Assembly: GCF_000739615.1 (NCBI RefSeq)
Contig: NZ_BATP01000059.1
Coordinates: 62,001-126,000, forward strand
Length of the DNA stretch: 64,000 nucleotides
From: Haloferula sp. BvORR071
GTDB taxonomy: Bacteria > Verrucomicrobiota > Verrucomicrobiia > Verrucomicrobiales > Akkermansiaceae
Direction of reading: 5' to 3'
Shown: one piece after another, positions 27,244 to 34,414 of the stretch
Numbering within the stretch: the stretch's first letter is position 1
How the letters are laid out: the number at the start of each line of letters is the position of its first letter
Made by a program: the position numbers and the translations under genes
Notes under the pieces: generated by a model
Told to the model about the DNA's origin: nothing
The model's input: only the letters and a program-made list of their open reading frames with translations
Databases searched by the model: none

Positions 27244-27891
27244 ATGGAATTCCGTTTCTATGACCCGTCCAATCCGGCCACGGTTACGAAGGGGCATCTA
27301 CCTCACTGGGAGCAAGAGAACTCAACCTACTTCATCACTTGGCGAACTGCTGATTCGATTCCCAGAGAGAAAGCGGATTACTGGACCCAGCAGCGCGAGG
27401 ACTGGCTTCGGGCCCATGCGATCAATCCCGGTGATCCCGAGTGGAGAAAGAAGGTTGAGGTCTTGCCGGAAGACATCCGTCGCGAACTCCGCCGTTTCTC
27501 CCGGGCTGTAGATGATGAAATGGATTCCTGCCACGGTGAGTGTCTGTTGCGTGATCCTGACCTCGCTCGGATTGTTGCCAGGGCGCTGCACCACTTCGAC
27601 GGGGATCGCTACCTTCTCGGGGATTTCGTTGTGATGCCTAATCATGTTCATGTGCTGGTGGGAGGCATGGATCGTGGAAGGATGCAGCTTCAGGTAGGGT
27701 CGTGGAAGAAATGGACGGCGCTTGAGATCAACCAGCGGACGCGAAGAAAGGGACGGTTCTGGCAGACGGAGAGTTTCGATCACTTGGTGCGCAGCGAGTC
27801 GGCATTTGAGAGGTTTCGCCGTTATATCGGGGAGAATCCTGCCAAGGCTAAGCTACGGGAGGGCGAGTATGTTCTATGGCAGAGTAAGTAG
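27244..27891 (+). CDS. REP-associated tyrosine transposase (RAYT)
   Basis: 215 residues from the ATG at 27244 (MEFRFYDPSN). The HuH motif of Y1 transposases is in VMPNHVHVLV (H134, H136). The C-terminal segment has WQTESFDHLVRSE and YIGENPAKAKL, both typical of RAYTs. Many relatives have Tyr in the xxYDHxVR position; here residue 178 is Phe, so the attacking tyrosine may be elsewhere (for example Y191 in RRYIGEN) or lost. The enzyme nicks single-stranded REP hairpins. The stop codon TAG (27889-27891) is inside REP unit D, and unit C ends just before the start, so gene and repeats form one REPtron. Confidence 0.88.
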   Translation: MEFRFYDPSNPATVTKGHLPHWEQENSTYFITWRTADSIPREKADYWTQQREDWLRAHAINPGDPEWRKKVEVLPEDIRRELRRFSRAVDDEMDSCHGECLLRDPDLARIVARALHHFDGDRYLLGDFVVMPNHVHVLVGGMDRGRMQLQVGSWKKWTALEINQRTRRKGRFWQTESFDHLVRSESAFERFRRYIGENPAKAKLREGEYVLWQSK

Positions 27892-27930
27892 TCCGCTCCG
27901 GTCCTCTGAGCGGACGAGCGGTCCCCGTCG
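27887..27930 (+). repeat. REP-like palindrome, unit D
   Basis: AGTAGTCCGCTCCGGTCCTCTGAG followed by CGGACGAGCGGTCCCCG. Almost identical to unit A. The first bases include the stop codon of the RAYT gene. Confidence 0.8.
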
Positions 27931-28104
27931 ACTTTCTTGCGGGAAAGGATAAGGGCTGTCCACGGGGTTTATCGTTGGAGAATCTGAACAGCGTTGGAAA
28001 CCGCTATCGGCCTGGAGGGCTGGAGCGAACTACTTCTGTGCGGAAGAAGCCTCTTTGTTTCAGCATCCACCCGAGGGCCATTGGTGGAAGTCCGCCGTCA
28101 GAGC

Positions 28105-28156
28105 TACTTCGTCCGCTCAGAGGACTGGAGCGGACTACTTTTGGCGGACTACTTCA
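28105..28156 (-). repeat. REP-like palindrome, unit F (inverted), with partial unit E nearby
   Basis: On the minus strand it reads as the full core (GTCCGCTCCAGTCCTCTGAG) with an upstream half copy (AGTAGTCCGCC). A degenerate fragment E lies at 28020-28045 (GGAGCGAACTACTTCTG). F reaches into the stop codon of phoR at 28154-28156. D and F are head-to-head, mirroring A/B and C on the other side of the RAYT. Confidence 0.75.
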
Positions 28157-29443
28157 GTCCTGCCCGTTCAAGCTGCTCAGCTCTGGCAGGGCATTCGCCT
28201 CTGCTTCCGCTTGCAGCTTGGCCTCAGCTTCGCACGGCACCTCGATGGTGAACTTGGTCTCTTGTCCTGGAATCGAGCTGACGCTGATCGTGCCGCCGTG
28301 GGCTTCGATGGCGCGCTTGACGATGGAGAGGCCGAGGCCGGTGCCTTTGATCTCTTCCTGTGAGTGGTGTTTCTCCACGCGGTAGAAGCGCCGGAAGATG
28401 TGCGGGAGGTCGGCGCTGGGGATGCCCACGCCGTCATCGCTAACCCAGATCTTGGTGGAGAAGTTGTCACGGCTGCAGCCGATGGTGACGGTGAGGCCCT
28501 TGCGAGGGTTCTGCTTGAGGGCGTTCTCGACGAGGTTGAAGAGTACCTGGGTCCAGTAGAAGCGGTCGCCGGCAAGCGAGATGTCGATCTCCGGCATGTC
28601 GATCTTGATGATCGCTTGCTGGTTGCTGATGACCGATTCGAGACGCTCCAATACGTCGCTCACGCAGGAGCGCAGGCGGAAGGGTTTTACCTTGAGCGCG
28701 GCGGCTTCGCCGGACTCCAGGCGGGAGATCACCAGCATGTCTTCCACGATGCGCGAGATGCGCTCGGTGTGCTTGCGCATCACCTTGAGGAAGCGACGGG
28801 TGAGCTCCTTGTCGTCTAACAGATCGTCATCGATCAGGTTCTCCAGGTAGCCGTTGATGATGGCCAGCGGGGTGCGGAGTTCGTGCGAGGCATTCGCGAC
28901 GAAGTCTTTCCGGACCTGCTCGGTTTGATACTCGTTGGTCACGTCACGAATCACGACTCGGGTGGTGGGGTCGTCCGCCGGACTGTCGGAAAGCCGGGCG
29001 GCGTCGATGACCCAGGCGTTCATGCCGCGGCGTTCCTGGTCGCCGAGCGGTGAGGATTGTTGGCCGAGCACAGCGCGCGTCACGGTCGGCTCGCCGGTGT
29101 CCAGGCAGCGCATCAGCGCGGCGGCGAGGCGTTGGTCGAGGAAGGCCTCGTGAACTGTACGGCCGGTGAGGTCCCGACCGCGGAAGAGGGTGCGGGCCGC
29201 CTTGTTCGCGAAGAGAACGCGGGCATCCGCATCCACCAGCATGAAGGCATCGCCCAGCGCATCGAGCAGCAGGTCGCGCTCCTTGCGGGCATGCCGCAGG
29301 TCGAGATCCAGCTTCATTTTCCACGATGAGACTTCCTCGCGAAATCCCCTGCGCGCACGGCGCAGGCGCAAGGCGGTAACGCCGAGAGCCACGAAGGCGC
29401 AGAGCGCCGCGAGGATCGAGGCAATGGCAAGCGGATGGGTCAT
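28154..29443 (-). CDS. phoR: phosphate-regulon-type sensor histidine kinase PhoR
   Basis: 429 residues. One N-terminal membrane helix (ASILAALCAFVALGVTALRL) is followed by a PAS domain (LDALGDAFMLVDADARVLFAN), HisKA with the acceptor His at 187 (NASHELRTPLAIING), and HATPase boxes LFNLVENALKQNP, SDDGVGIP and GTGLGLSIVKRAIEAHGG. The architecture is that of PhoR, and the partner gene upstream is a PhoB-type OmpR-family regulator two bases away, so the pair forms an operon. PhoR senses phosphate transport status; no pst genes are in the window. The stop lies within REP unit F. Confidence 0.85.
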   Translation of the reverse strand: MTHPLAIASILAALCAFVALGVTALRLRRARRGFREEVSSWKMKLDLDLRHARKERDLLLDALGDAFMLVDADARVLFANKAARTLFRGRDLTGRTVHEAFLDQRLAAALMRCLDTGEPTVTRAVLGQQSSPLGDQERRGMNAWVIDAARLSDSPADDPTTRVVIRDVTNEYQTEQVRKDFVANASHELRTPLAIINGYLENLIDDDLLDDKELTRRFLKVMRKHTERISRIVEDMLVISRLESGEAAALKVKPFRLRSCVSDVLERLESVISNQQAIIKIDMPEIDISLAGDRFYWTQVLFNLVENALKQNPRKGLTVTIGCSRDNFSTKIWVSDDGVGIPSADLPHIFRRFYRVEKHHSQEEIKGTGLGLSIVKRAIEAHGGTISVSSIPGQETKFTIEVPCEAEAKLQAEAEANALPELSSLNGQD

Positions 29444-29445
29444 CC

Positions 29446-30123
29446 TTAGATGGACGACACGCAGTATCCGATGCCACGCACAGTTTCAACCATCGCTGCA
29501 TGTTCGCCCAATTTCTGACGGAGACGCTTCATGTGGGTGTCGAGGGTGCGGCTGTGCACCTCGTCGCTATAGCCCCACACGGTGCGGAGCAGGTCATTGC
29601 GGTCTTGCGCCTTGCCGGCGCGTTCCGTCAGGAAAAGGAGCAGCTTGAACTCGGTGGAGGTGAGCTCCACTGGCTGGCCTTGGAGGTAGAATTTGAGAGA
29701 GTTCTTGTCGAAGCGGAAGGGTCCGTAGGTCACCTCCACTGAGCCCGGCGGGCCGTCGCTGCGCTTGAGCACTGCCTGCACGCGGAGCATCAGTTCCTTC
29801 GGTGAGAAGGGCTTGGTGAGGTAGTCATCAGCACCGGCCTCGAGACCTTGGATGCGGTCCTCAGTCTGGGCGCGAGCGGTGAGCATGATGACCGGAATAT
29901 CGCGGCTGCGAGAGTCGCGGCGGATCTCCTTGAAGACGCCATAGCCGTCCTTGCCGGGTAACATCAGGTCGAGGATCACCAAGTCCGGGCGCTCGTGGAC
30001 TGCCAATTCCGCGCCCGTGATCCCGTCGTGCGCCTTGAGCACCGAGTAACCCGCGCGCTCCAGATTGAAGCCCACTAGGTCTGCGATGTCGCGCTCGTCC
30101 TCGACGATCAGGATTTTCTGCAT
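29446..30123 (-). CDS. phoB: phosphate-regulon-type response regulator PhoB
   Basis: 225 residues. A receiver domain has the phospho-acceptor at D52 (LVILDLMLPGKDG), acidic pair ED near residue 8, and the T/K switch residues in VIMLTARAQ and DYLTKPFSPKEL. A C-terminal winged helix follows (residues 130-225) with the OmpR-family phrases LTSTEFKLLLFL, TVWGYSDEVHSRTLDTHMKRLRQKLG and VRGIGY. It binds DNA as a dimer after phosphorylation. First gene of phoB-phoR, two bases apart; a possible Pho-box-like site lies upstream. Confidence 0.88.
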   Translation of the reverse strand: MQKILIVEDERDIADLVGFNLERAGYSVLKAHDGITGAELAVHERPDLVILDLMLPGKDGYGVFKEIRRDSRSRDIPVIMLTARAQTEDRIQGLEAGADDYLTKPFSPKELMLRVQAVLKRSDGPPGSVEVTYGPFRFDKNSLKFYLQGQPVELTSTEFKLLLFLTERAGKAQDRNDLLRTVWGYSDEVHSRTLDTHMKRLRQKLGEHAAMVETVRGIGYCVSSI

Positions 30124-30170
30124 GCGGGTTGAGCTTTAGGGCCGGGCCTCCCCGGCGGGAACGGGTGGCT

Positions 30171-30210
30171 TGTGACGAAAATGACAGGTTTGTAAGTCAT
30201 TTGCTGACAT
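30171..30210 (-). promoter_or_regulatory. possible Pho-box-like site upstream of phoB
   Basis: On the minus strand two TGTCA sequences 23 bases apart (TGTCAG and CTGTCAT) are followed by CGTCA. Pho boxes in other bacteria use TGTCA-type direct repeats at 11-base steps. The spacing here is only approximately right, so this is a tentative autoregulation site about 50-90 bases ahead of phoB. Confidence 0.3.
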
Positions 30211-30302
30211 GGACTCGCACTGCTGGAGCTGGTGCGAGACGTAAGATTCCAAGGGTGATAAGCGAGGAATCTGTCCGACCCCCGTGGGTCCATGGTGGAA
30301 TT

Positions 30303-30818
30303 CTAATCCTTCCGGACCGATTTTTCGAGCAAAGAGAGCCACTCGCGGAACTCCGGCGGGGCATCCTTGTCAGAAACCCCATAAATCTTACTGGAGGAGC
30401 CGGCAGCCGACTGCTCGGTGACGGTGATGATGTGGTGGGTCTCCGTGTCGGCTTCGCCAGAATTCTCCCCCAAGAGATGGGAGGAGATCGCGGGGACGTC
30501 GGTGGTCGCCTGAATCAGCTTCGCAAAGGTGGCGGGGGACATCTCCGCCGTGGTTTCCGACGGTCCGGTGGGCGAGTCGCGGGTGACGGTGATATTGCAG
30601 GCACCTGCAAAATTGGTCGCGAGGATGCCCAGCTTCCCGCCCCGGGAGCGGTAGGTGATGAACTCGGACTTCGCTTCCTGCTGTGATGCTGGTGGGGCGG
30701 CGGCGGGACCAGCCGATTTCGCGGGCGATTTCGGCGGCCCCGCTTGGTCGACTTGCTTGCGCGAGCAGGCGCTGCCAGCCACCAGCGCAAGCATGAACCA
30801 AGCGAGCTTTGGCTTCAT
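30303..30818 (-). CDS. putative lipoprotein, unknown function
   Basis: 171 residues from the ATG at 30818; the frame is open to 30959 but the extension is Ser/Arg-rich nonsense. A lipoprotein leader is clear (PKLAWFMLALVAGSAC, Cys about residue 18). A Pro/Ala/Lys-rich spacer and a folded part of about 110 residues follow (SKSEFITYRSRGGKLGILA-type strands, then EFREWLSLLEKSVRKD at the end). No known domain is recognised. It follows the siroheme-decarboxylase-like gene on the same strand with an 11-base gap and may be co-transcribed with it. Confidence 0.65.
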   Translation of the reverse strand: MKPKLAWFMLALVAGSACSRKQVDQAGPPKSPAKSAGPAAAPPASQQEAKSEFITYRSRGGKLGILATNFAGACNITVTRDSPTGPSETTAEMSPATFAKLIQATTDVPAISSHLLGENSGEADTETHHIITVTEQSAAGSSSKIYGVSDKDAPPEFREWLSLLEKSVRKD

Positions 30819-30828
30819 GGGAAGCGCT

Positions 30829-31929
30829 TCACTTGTGGCTTTCGTGCCACTGCTTGTAGACGATCGGTGAGATCTCCGACGGCTTGATCTCGGAGCGGCC
30901 ACCCCAGAAGACGTTGGTGTAGGAGACCGGGATGCCGATGGATTCCAGATAGCGATCAATGGCTGCCTTGTGCTCCAAGACGCGGGCCTTCTCGGTACCG
31001 TGGACGACGCCCATGATGTTGACGTTGCCGAACTGCGGGCCGCCTTCGCGCCAGTAGCAGTGGGTCATGCAGTAGTGGCGGCCGACTTCGGCACCGGCTT
31101 CCATCTCGCGGCCCTTCGGCACCGCCCAGTGGAACAGGCCATTGAAGCGGGTGACACGTTCACCGGTCGAGGAAGGTTTCACGTGCTCGAGGAAGGTGGA
31201 AAAGCGGCCGATGACCTTCTTGGCATTGAGCGTTTCCGCGATCTCGCAGAAGCGATCGACGGAGATGCCGAGCTTGGCGGCGCGGGCATCCCATGGATTG
31301 GCGACGATCTCTTCGGTGGTAAGCTCTTCCTTGAGGGCGAGCAGGGTGTCCCATTCTTCCTGGGTCAACTCGACCGGAACGGTGGTCATCATCTCCGCGA
31401 GGTCGTCGGCCTTGTCACCGGGCTCAAGGGCACGGCGGCGGACGTGGCCGACGCCGAGGGCGAAGACGCCATTCGCGGGCATGAGCAGATACTCCTCGGC
31501 ACCAGTCAGGCGCAGCAGGGCGGTGGCGTGCTCATCAAGCGACTCGCCGACGGGCACCTTCAGCGTGGTCCAGAGGCGATAGCCGGAGCCGGAGACTTCC
31601 GTGTCCGTCGAGCGGATCACGACGTGGCCGGAGAAGGGGTCCTCCTTGGACATGAAGTCGAACGCGGCGTTGAGCTTCTCTTCCGGGACGCGCCAAGCGA
31701 CGAGGGCACCGTGGGCCAGCTTGGTGGAAAGCAGGGTCTGGCGAACGCGGCGGATGATCCCGGCCTCAAGCATTGCCTTGATCCGCTCCAGCACCGTCTC
31801 CAGCGGCACGCCGCTCTGCTCCGCGATCACGTGGAAGGGCTGGCGCTGGAAGCCGGAGATGAGGTCTTCTGAAATCGCCAGGATCTTCGCGTTGATCGGG
31901 TCGCTGTGTTCGACGGGGACGGTCTGCAT
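30829..31929 (-). CDS. AsnC/Lrp-like protein of the siroheme decarboxylase (AhbA/AhbB, NirD/G/H/L) family, two-module fusion
   Basis: 366 residues from the ATG at 31929. Two copies of the same arrangement are visible: a winged helix (residues about 10-60, and again about 190-240) followed by an AsnC-type ferredoxin-like ligand domain. The second domain has the motif HYCMTHCYWREGGPQFGNVN, close to the HCYxRP segment of siroheme decarboxylases, and ends IPVSYTNVFWGGRSEIKP. Canonical AhbA and AhbB are separate proteins of about 150-200 residues; here both modules are in one chain. These enzymes turn siroheme into didecarboxysiroheme on the way to haem or haem d1. A regulator role cannot be excluded. 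No other haem gene is near. Confidence 0.72.
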   Translation of the reverse strand: MQTVPVEHSDPINAKILAISEDLISGFQRQPFHVIAEQSGVPLETVLERIKAMLEAGIIRRVRQTLLSTKLAHGALVAWRVPEEKLNAAFDFMSKEDPFSGHVVIRSTDTEVSGSGYRLWTTLKVPVGESLDEHATALLRLTGAEEYLLMPANGVFALGVGHVRRRALEPGDKADDLAEMMTTVPVELTQEEWDTLLALKEELTTEEIVANPWDARAAKLGISVDRFCEIAETLNAKKVIGRFSTFLEHVKPSSTGERVTRFNGLFHWAVPKGREMEAGAEVGRHYCMTHCYWREGGPQFGNVNIMGVVHGTEKARVLEHKAAIDRYLESIGIPVSYTNVFWGGRSEIKPSEISPIVYKQWHESHK

Positions 31930-31994
31930 GGGGAGAAGCCTAGGCGGCCCAAGACGGCCCCGCCATGCGGAAATTCCGGGAAATTCCGCGTGGA

Positions 31995-32381
31995 TTATCG
32001 CGGGGGGAGGGCTTGGGAATCAGCGGCTTGGCTGGCTTCGAGGGCTTTCTGGGTCGCCTCTGCCTTCATCCTGATTTGGTGGAGGGCGAAGAGGGTGAAT
32101 GCCGACAGCGCCACGCCCAAGGCGCAGCCGCCCAAGCCCTGCCGGAATTGCGGGCGATTTGTCTTCCGCCCGCTCCAAGCCACCCAGGCGGCGAAGGGGA
32201 TTGAGCCGAGCAAGAAGAGTCCCGCGGCGAAGAGGCACAAGTTTGCCAGCCATTCGGGAAGGCTGCCGAAGAGCATTGGGGCGGTCCCGATGACAAGGAA
32301 GGAAAAGACCGGCAGGAAAAGGGCCCTTCGTCCCAGACGGTTGGGGTAGAGGGCTGGTGTCACGATTGCCTCCGAGTCCAT
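31995..32381 (-). CDS. small hypothetical membrane protein
   Basis: 128 residues. Three hydrophobic segments are visible: LFLPVFSFLVIGTAPML, WLANLCLFAAGLFLLGSIPFAAW and a third near LGVALSAFTLFALH. A basic loop (SGRKTNRPQFRQG) lies between the second and third, and a polar helical tail ends the chain. Start is the only ATG of the frame. No family recognised. Confidence 0.55.
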   Translation of the reverse strand: MDSEAIVTPALYPNRLGRRALFLPVFSFLVIGTAPMLFGSLPEWLANLCLFAAGLFLLGSIPFAAWVAWSGRKTNRPQFRQGLGGCALGVALSAFTLFALHQIRMKAEATQKALEASQAADSQALPPR

Positions 32382-32469
32382 CAGTCGGGAGCTTATGCGA
32401 TCCTCGGTGGTGGGTCACGTTCCAACTCCGATCTCCCTACGACGGCCAGTCGGGGGTGGGGCACATGAT

Positions 32470-33105
32470 TCAAGAGGCTCCCATATCCTCCCCGAGCTGT
32501 TTCACGAATTCCTCACGGGCGAGCTGGTCCGCGGCCGCTTGGATTTTTTCCGCCCGTGCCGCGCTGCGGCTCAGCCAGCGGGTGAGCACTGCCAATGGAT
32601 GGAAGGACGATCCTGCTCCTGAATAGTAGTCCTGCCCGAATGAGAGCGCGCAGAGTTTGGGGATTTCGGAGGGTTCATGCTCCGCACGGAGGGCTTGAAG
32701 CAGGAGCGAGTCGGTCAGGAACGCGAAGACATCGAACTGCGTGTGGCTGCCTTTCGCGATCTCCAACAGGCGGGTGTGCGGGAAGAAGACGAGGCGCGGG
32801 TAGCCGTCAGTGGGCCCGCCGATGGCAAACTGGCCGGCGATCGGTTCCAGCCAGCGGATCTCGGTCAGGTGGACCATCGCCTGGGCCCAGATGAGGGCGG
32901 CGAGGCGGTAGTCATCGTCCGGGAACCCCAGCTCATAGACGCAGTAGTAGAGTGCTTGGAGATCGGCTTCCGAGCCATCGAAGTGGACATTCCAGCCCTT
33001 GGAGTTCAGGCCCCGCTCGCTCCAGAAAGAACGATAGATGGCGACCGCCTCTTCCAGCCCGGCGGGCGGATGCGATGCGTGGCGGACGGTGGGGAGAGCC
33101 TTCAC
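32470..33105 (-). CDS. hypothetical protein, tandem paralog 2
   Basis: 211 residues. It shares the same plan as the gene just upstream: an N-terminal LPTVRHAS-type start, a middle phrase LALIWAQAMVHLTEIRWLEPIAGQ, and FFPHTRLLEIAKG then LLLQALRAE. The shared core (ALIWAQA-V-LTE-WLEPIAGQ-AIGG-DG) is almost identical, so they arose by tandem duplication and then diverged in the last 60 residues. There is no signal peptide. Its start overlaps the stop of its neighbour by four bases. Length, solubility and neighbourhood (an Imm21-like gene upstream) suggest an immunity-like role, not proven. Confidence 0.6.
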   Translation of the reverse strand: MKALPTVRHASHPPAGLEEAVAIYRSFWSERGLNSKGWNVHFDGSEADLQALYYCVYELGFPDDDYRLAALIWAQAMVHLTEIRWLEPIAGQFAIGGPTDGYPRLVFFPHTRLLEIAKGSHTQFDVFAFLTDSLLLQALRAEHEPSEIPKLCALSFGQDYYSGAGSSFHPLAVLTRWLSRSAARAEKIQAAADQLAREEFVKQLGEDMGAS

Positions 33106-33734
33106 GAGAGCAGGTCGGAATCACCGGGGTGCTGATACTTCTCCCTGAGCTTCTCGAAATGCTCCTTCAAGCATTCCCGTCTGGCTCGTCTTGCTCCTCG
33201 CCTCAGGTGGCGGCTATGGACAGCCAAGCAATCGAAATGGGAAGATCCGGATATGGCGGCTTCCGCGAATGATAGTTCGCTGAGACGTGGAAGGTCCTCC
33301 AGCCCGTAGCCTGCGCACAGGGCTTGTAGAAGCAGTGCGGCGGTCAGTTCGGAAAAGGTCTCATCCTGGGAATAGTGGCCCGCGACGAGTTCCAGCAGGC
33401 GCGCGTGCGGGAAGAAGGCGAGTTCGCCCGGACCGTCTCCCGGCCCGCCAATGGCTATTTGCCCAGCAATCGGTTCAAGCCAGGACATCTCCGTCAGATT
33501 GACGATGGCTTGGGCCCAGATCAGGGACGCGTGGCGGTAGTCGCTTTCCGGAAAGCCGATCTCATAAACACAGTATCCGAGAGCGTCCAAGTCGCCCTTT
33601 GAGCCATCGAAGTTCGCGGGGAAATCATGCTCCTGCATCCGCAGCCGGGCCCAGAAATCGCGGTAGGTCCGGACCGCTTCCGCCAATTCGGGGGGCGGGC
33701 TTTCGGCGTAGCGGACGGAAGGATGTTTGCTCAT
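33102..33734 (-). CDS. hypothetical protein, tandem paralog 1
   Basis: 210 residues from the ATG at 33734 (MSKHPSVRYAESP). Acidic, soluble, with the same core as the following gene (SLIWAQAIVNLTEMSWLEPIAG, FFPHARLLELVAG). The C-terminal part is Arg/Lys-rich and different (RHLRRGARRARRECLKEHFEKLRE). The stop overlaps the next start by ATGA, so the pair is translationally coupled. I do not recognise the family; the core is probably a helical binding fold. Confidence 0.6.
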   Translation of the reverse strand: MSKHPSVRYAESPPPELAEAVRTYRDFWARLRMQEHDFPANFDGSKGDLDALGYCVYEIGFPESDYRHASLIWAQAIVNLTEMSWLEPIAGQIAIGGPGDGPGELAFFPHARLLELVAGHYSQDETFSELTAALLLQALCAGYGLEDLPRLSELSFAEAAISGSSHFDCLAVHSRHLRRGARRARRECLKEHFEKLREKYQHPGDSDLLS

Positions 33735-33755
33735 GGGGACCGGCGGGTGAATGCT

Positions 33756-34400
33756 TCAGGGCGCTGGGCTTGCCGCCGCTGAAGGCACCAAGCGGTAGAC
33801 GTCCACTTCTTCGGGACCCGGTCCCTTGTAGCTCGCGGTGTGGATGGCGTAAGTTCCCGGAGCGATCGTGAGCTTTGCGACGTCATAGCTGGGGCTCGCC
33901 GGGTCATCGCTTGCGAAGAAAAGCAGTGCGTCCGCTTGTTCGAAGCGCGGGGTCTTGCCGCTATCGGTAAAGCTGGTGGCCGGCGTGGCCGCGAGTGCTC
34001 GGTCCAAGAGGTCGTCCAAGCTCGTGGAAGCCATTTGCTGTAGCACGAAGATGTCCGGAGGTCCGGGGTCGCCCTTGAGGCGGCAGGCGCTGATCGGAGG
34101 ACCTGTCATGATGAGGGCGCTGCCCTTGCCGACGGGAAGGATATCCCATTTGCCCGTGATCGAGCTGGCCCGGCGATAGTCGGTGGATCGAATCATCCTG
34201 TGCCCTTGCCAATCACCCGTGGTAGACACTGCGAGGAGAGTGTGCGGGCCGCCATCACAGGCGACATATTGATATTTGCTCATCCCCACCACCGTGGGTG
34301 GCGGTGCCTCTCCCTGATTCTCCGCTCCCGCGGGCTTTCTGCTGTCGCAGGAAGAGAGCAGCGCGAGGAGAGCAAGGAGCGGAGTTCGCTGGAATATCAT
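33756..34400 (-). CDS. Imm21-like lipoprotein
   Basis: 214 residues from the ATG at 34400, which opens a lipoprotein leader (IFQRTPLLALLALLSSC; lipidation Cys in LSSC). After a Pro-rich linker, the body matches the Imm21 immunity pattern by eye: CDGGPHTLLAVSTTGDWQG, then TDYRRASSI, GKWDILPVGKGSALIMTGPP and finally DIFVLQQM. Imm21 proteins neutralise polymorphic toxins. A lipid-anchored version would act at the membrane, outside the cytoplasm. It heads the tandem-paralog pair on the same strand. No toxin gene is adjacent. Confidence 0.6.
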   Translation of the reverse strand: MIFQRTPLLALLALLSSCDSRKPAGAENQGEAPPPTVVGMSKYQYVACDGGPHTLLAVSTTGDWQGHRMIRSTDYRRASSITGKWDILPVGKGSALIMTGPPISACRLKGDPGPPDIFVLQQMASTSLDDLLDRALAATPATSFTDSGKTPRFEQADALLFFASDDPASPSYDVAKLTIAPGTYAIHTASYKGPGPEEVDVYRLVPSAAASPAP

Positions 34401-34414
34401 GCCGATGAGGCATG

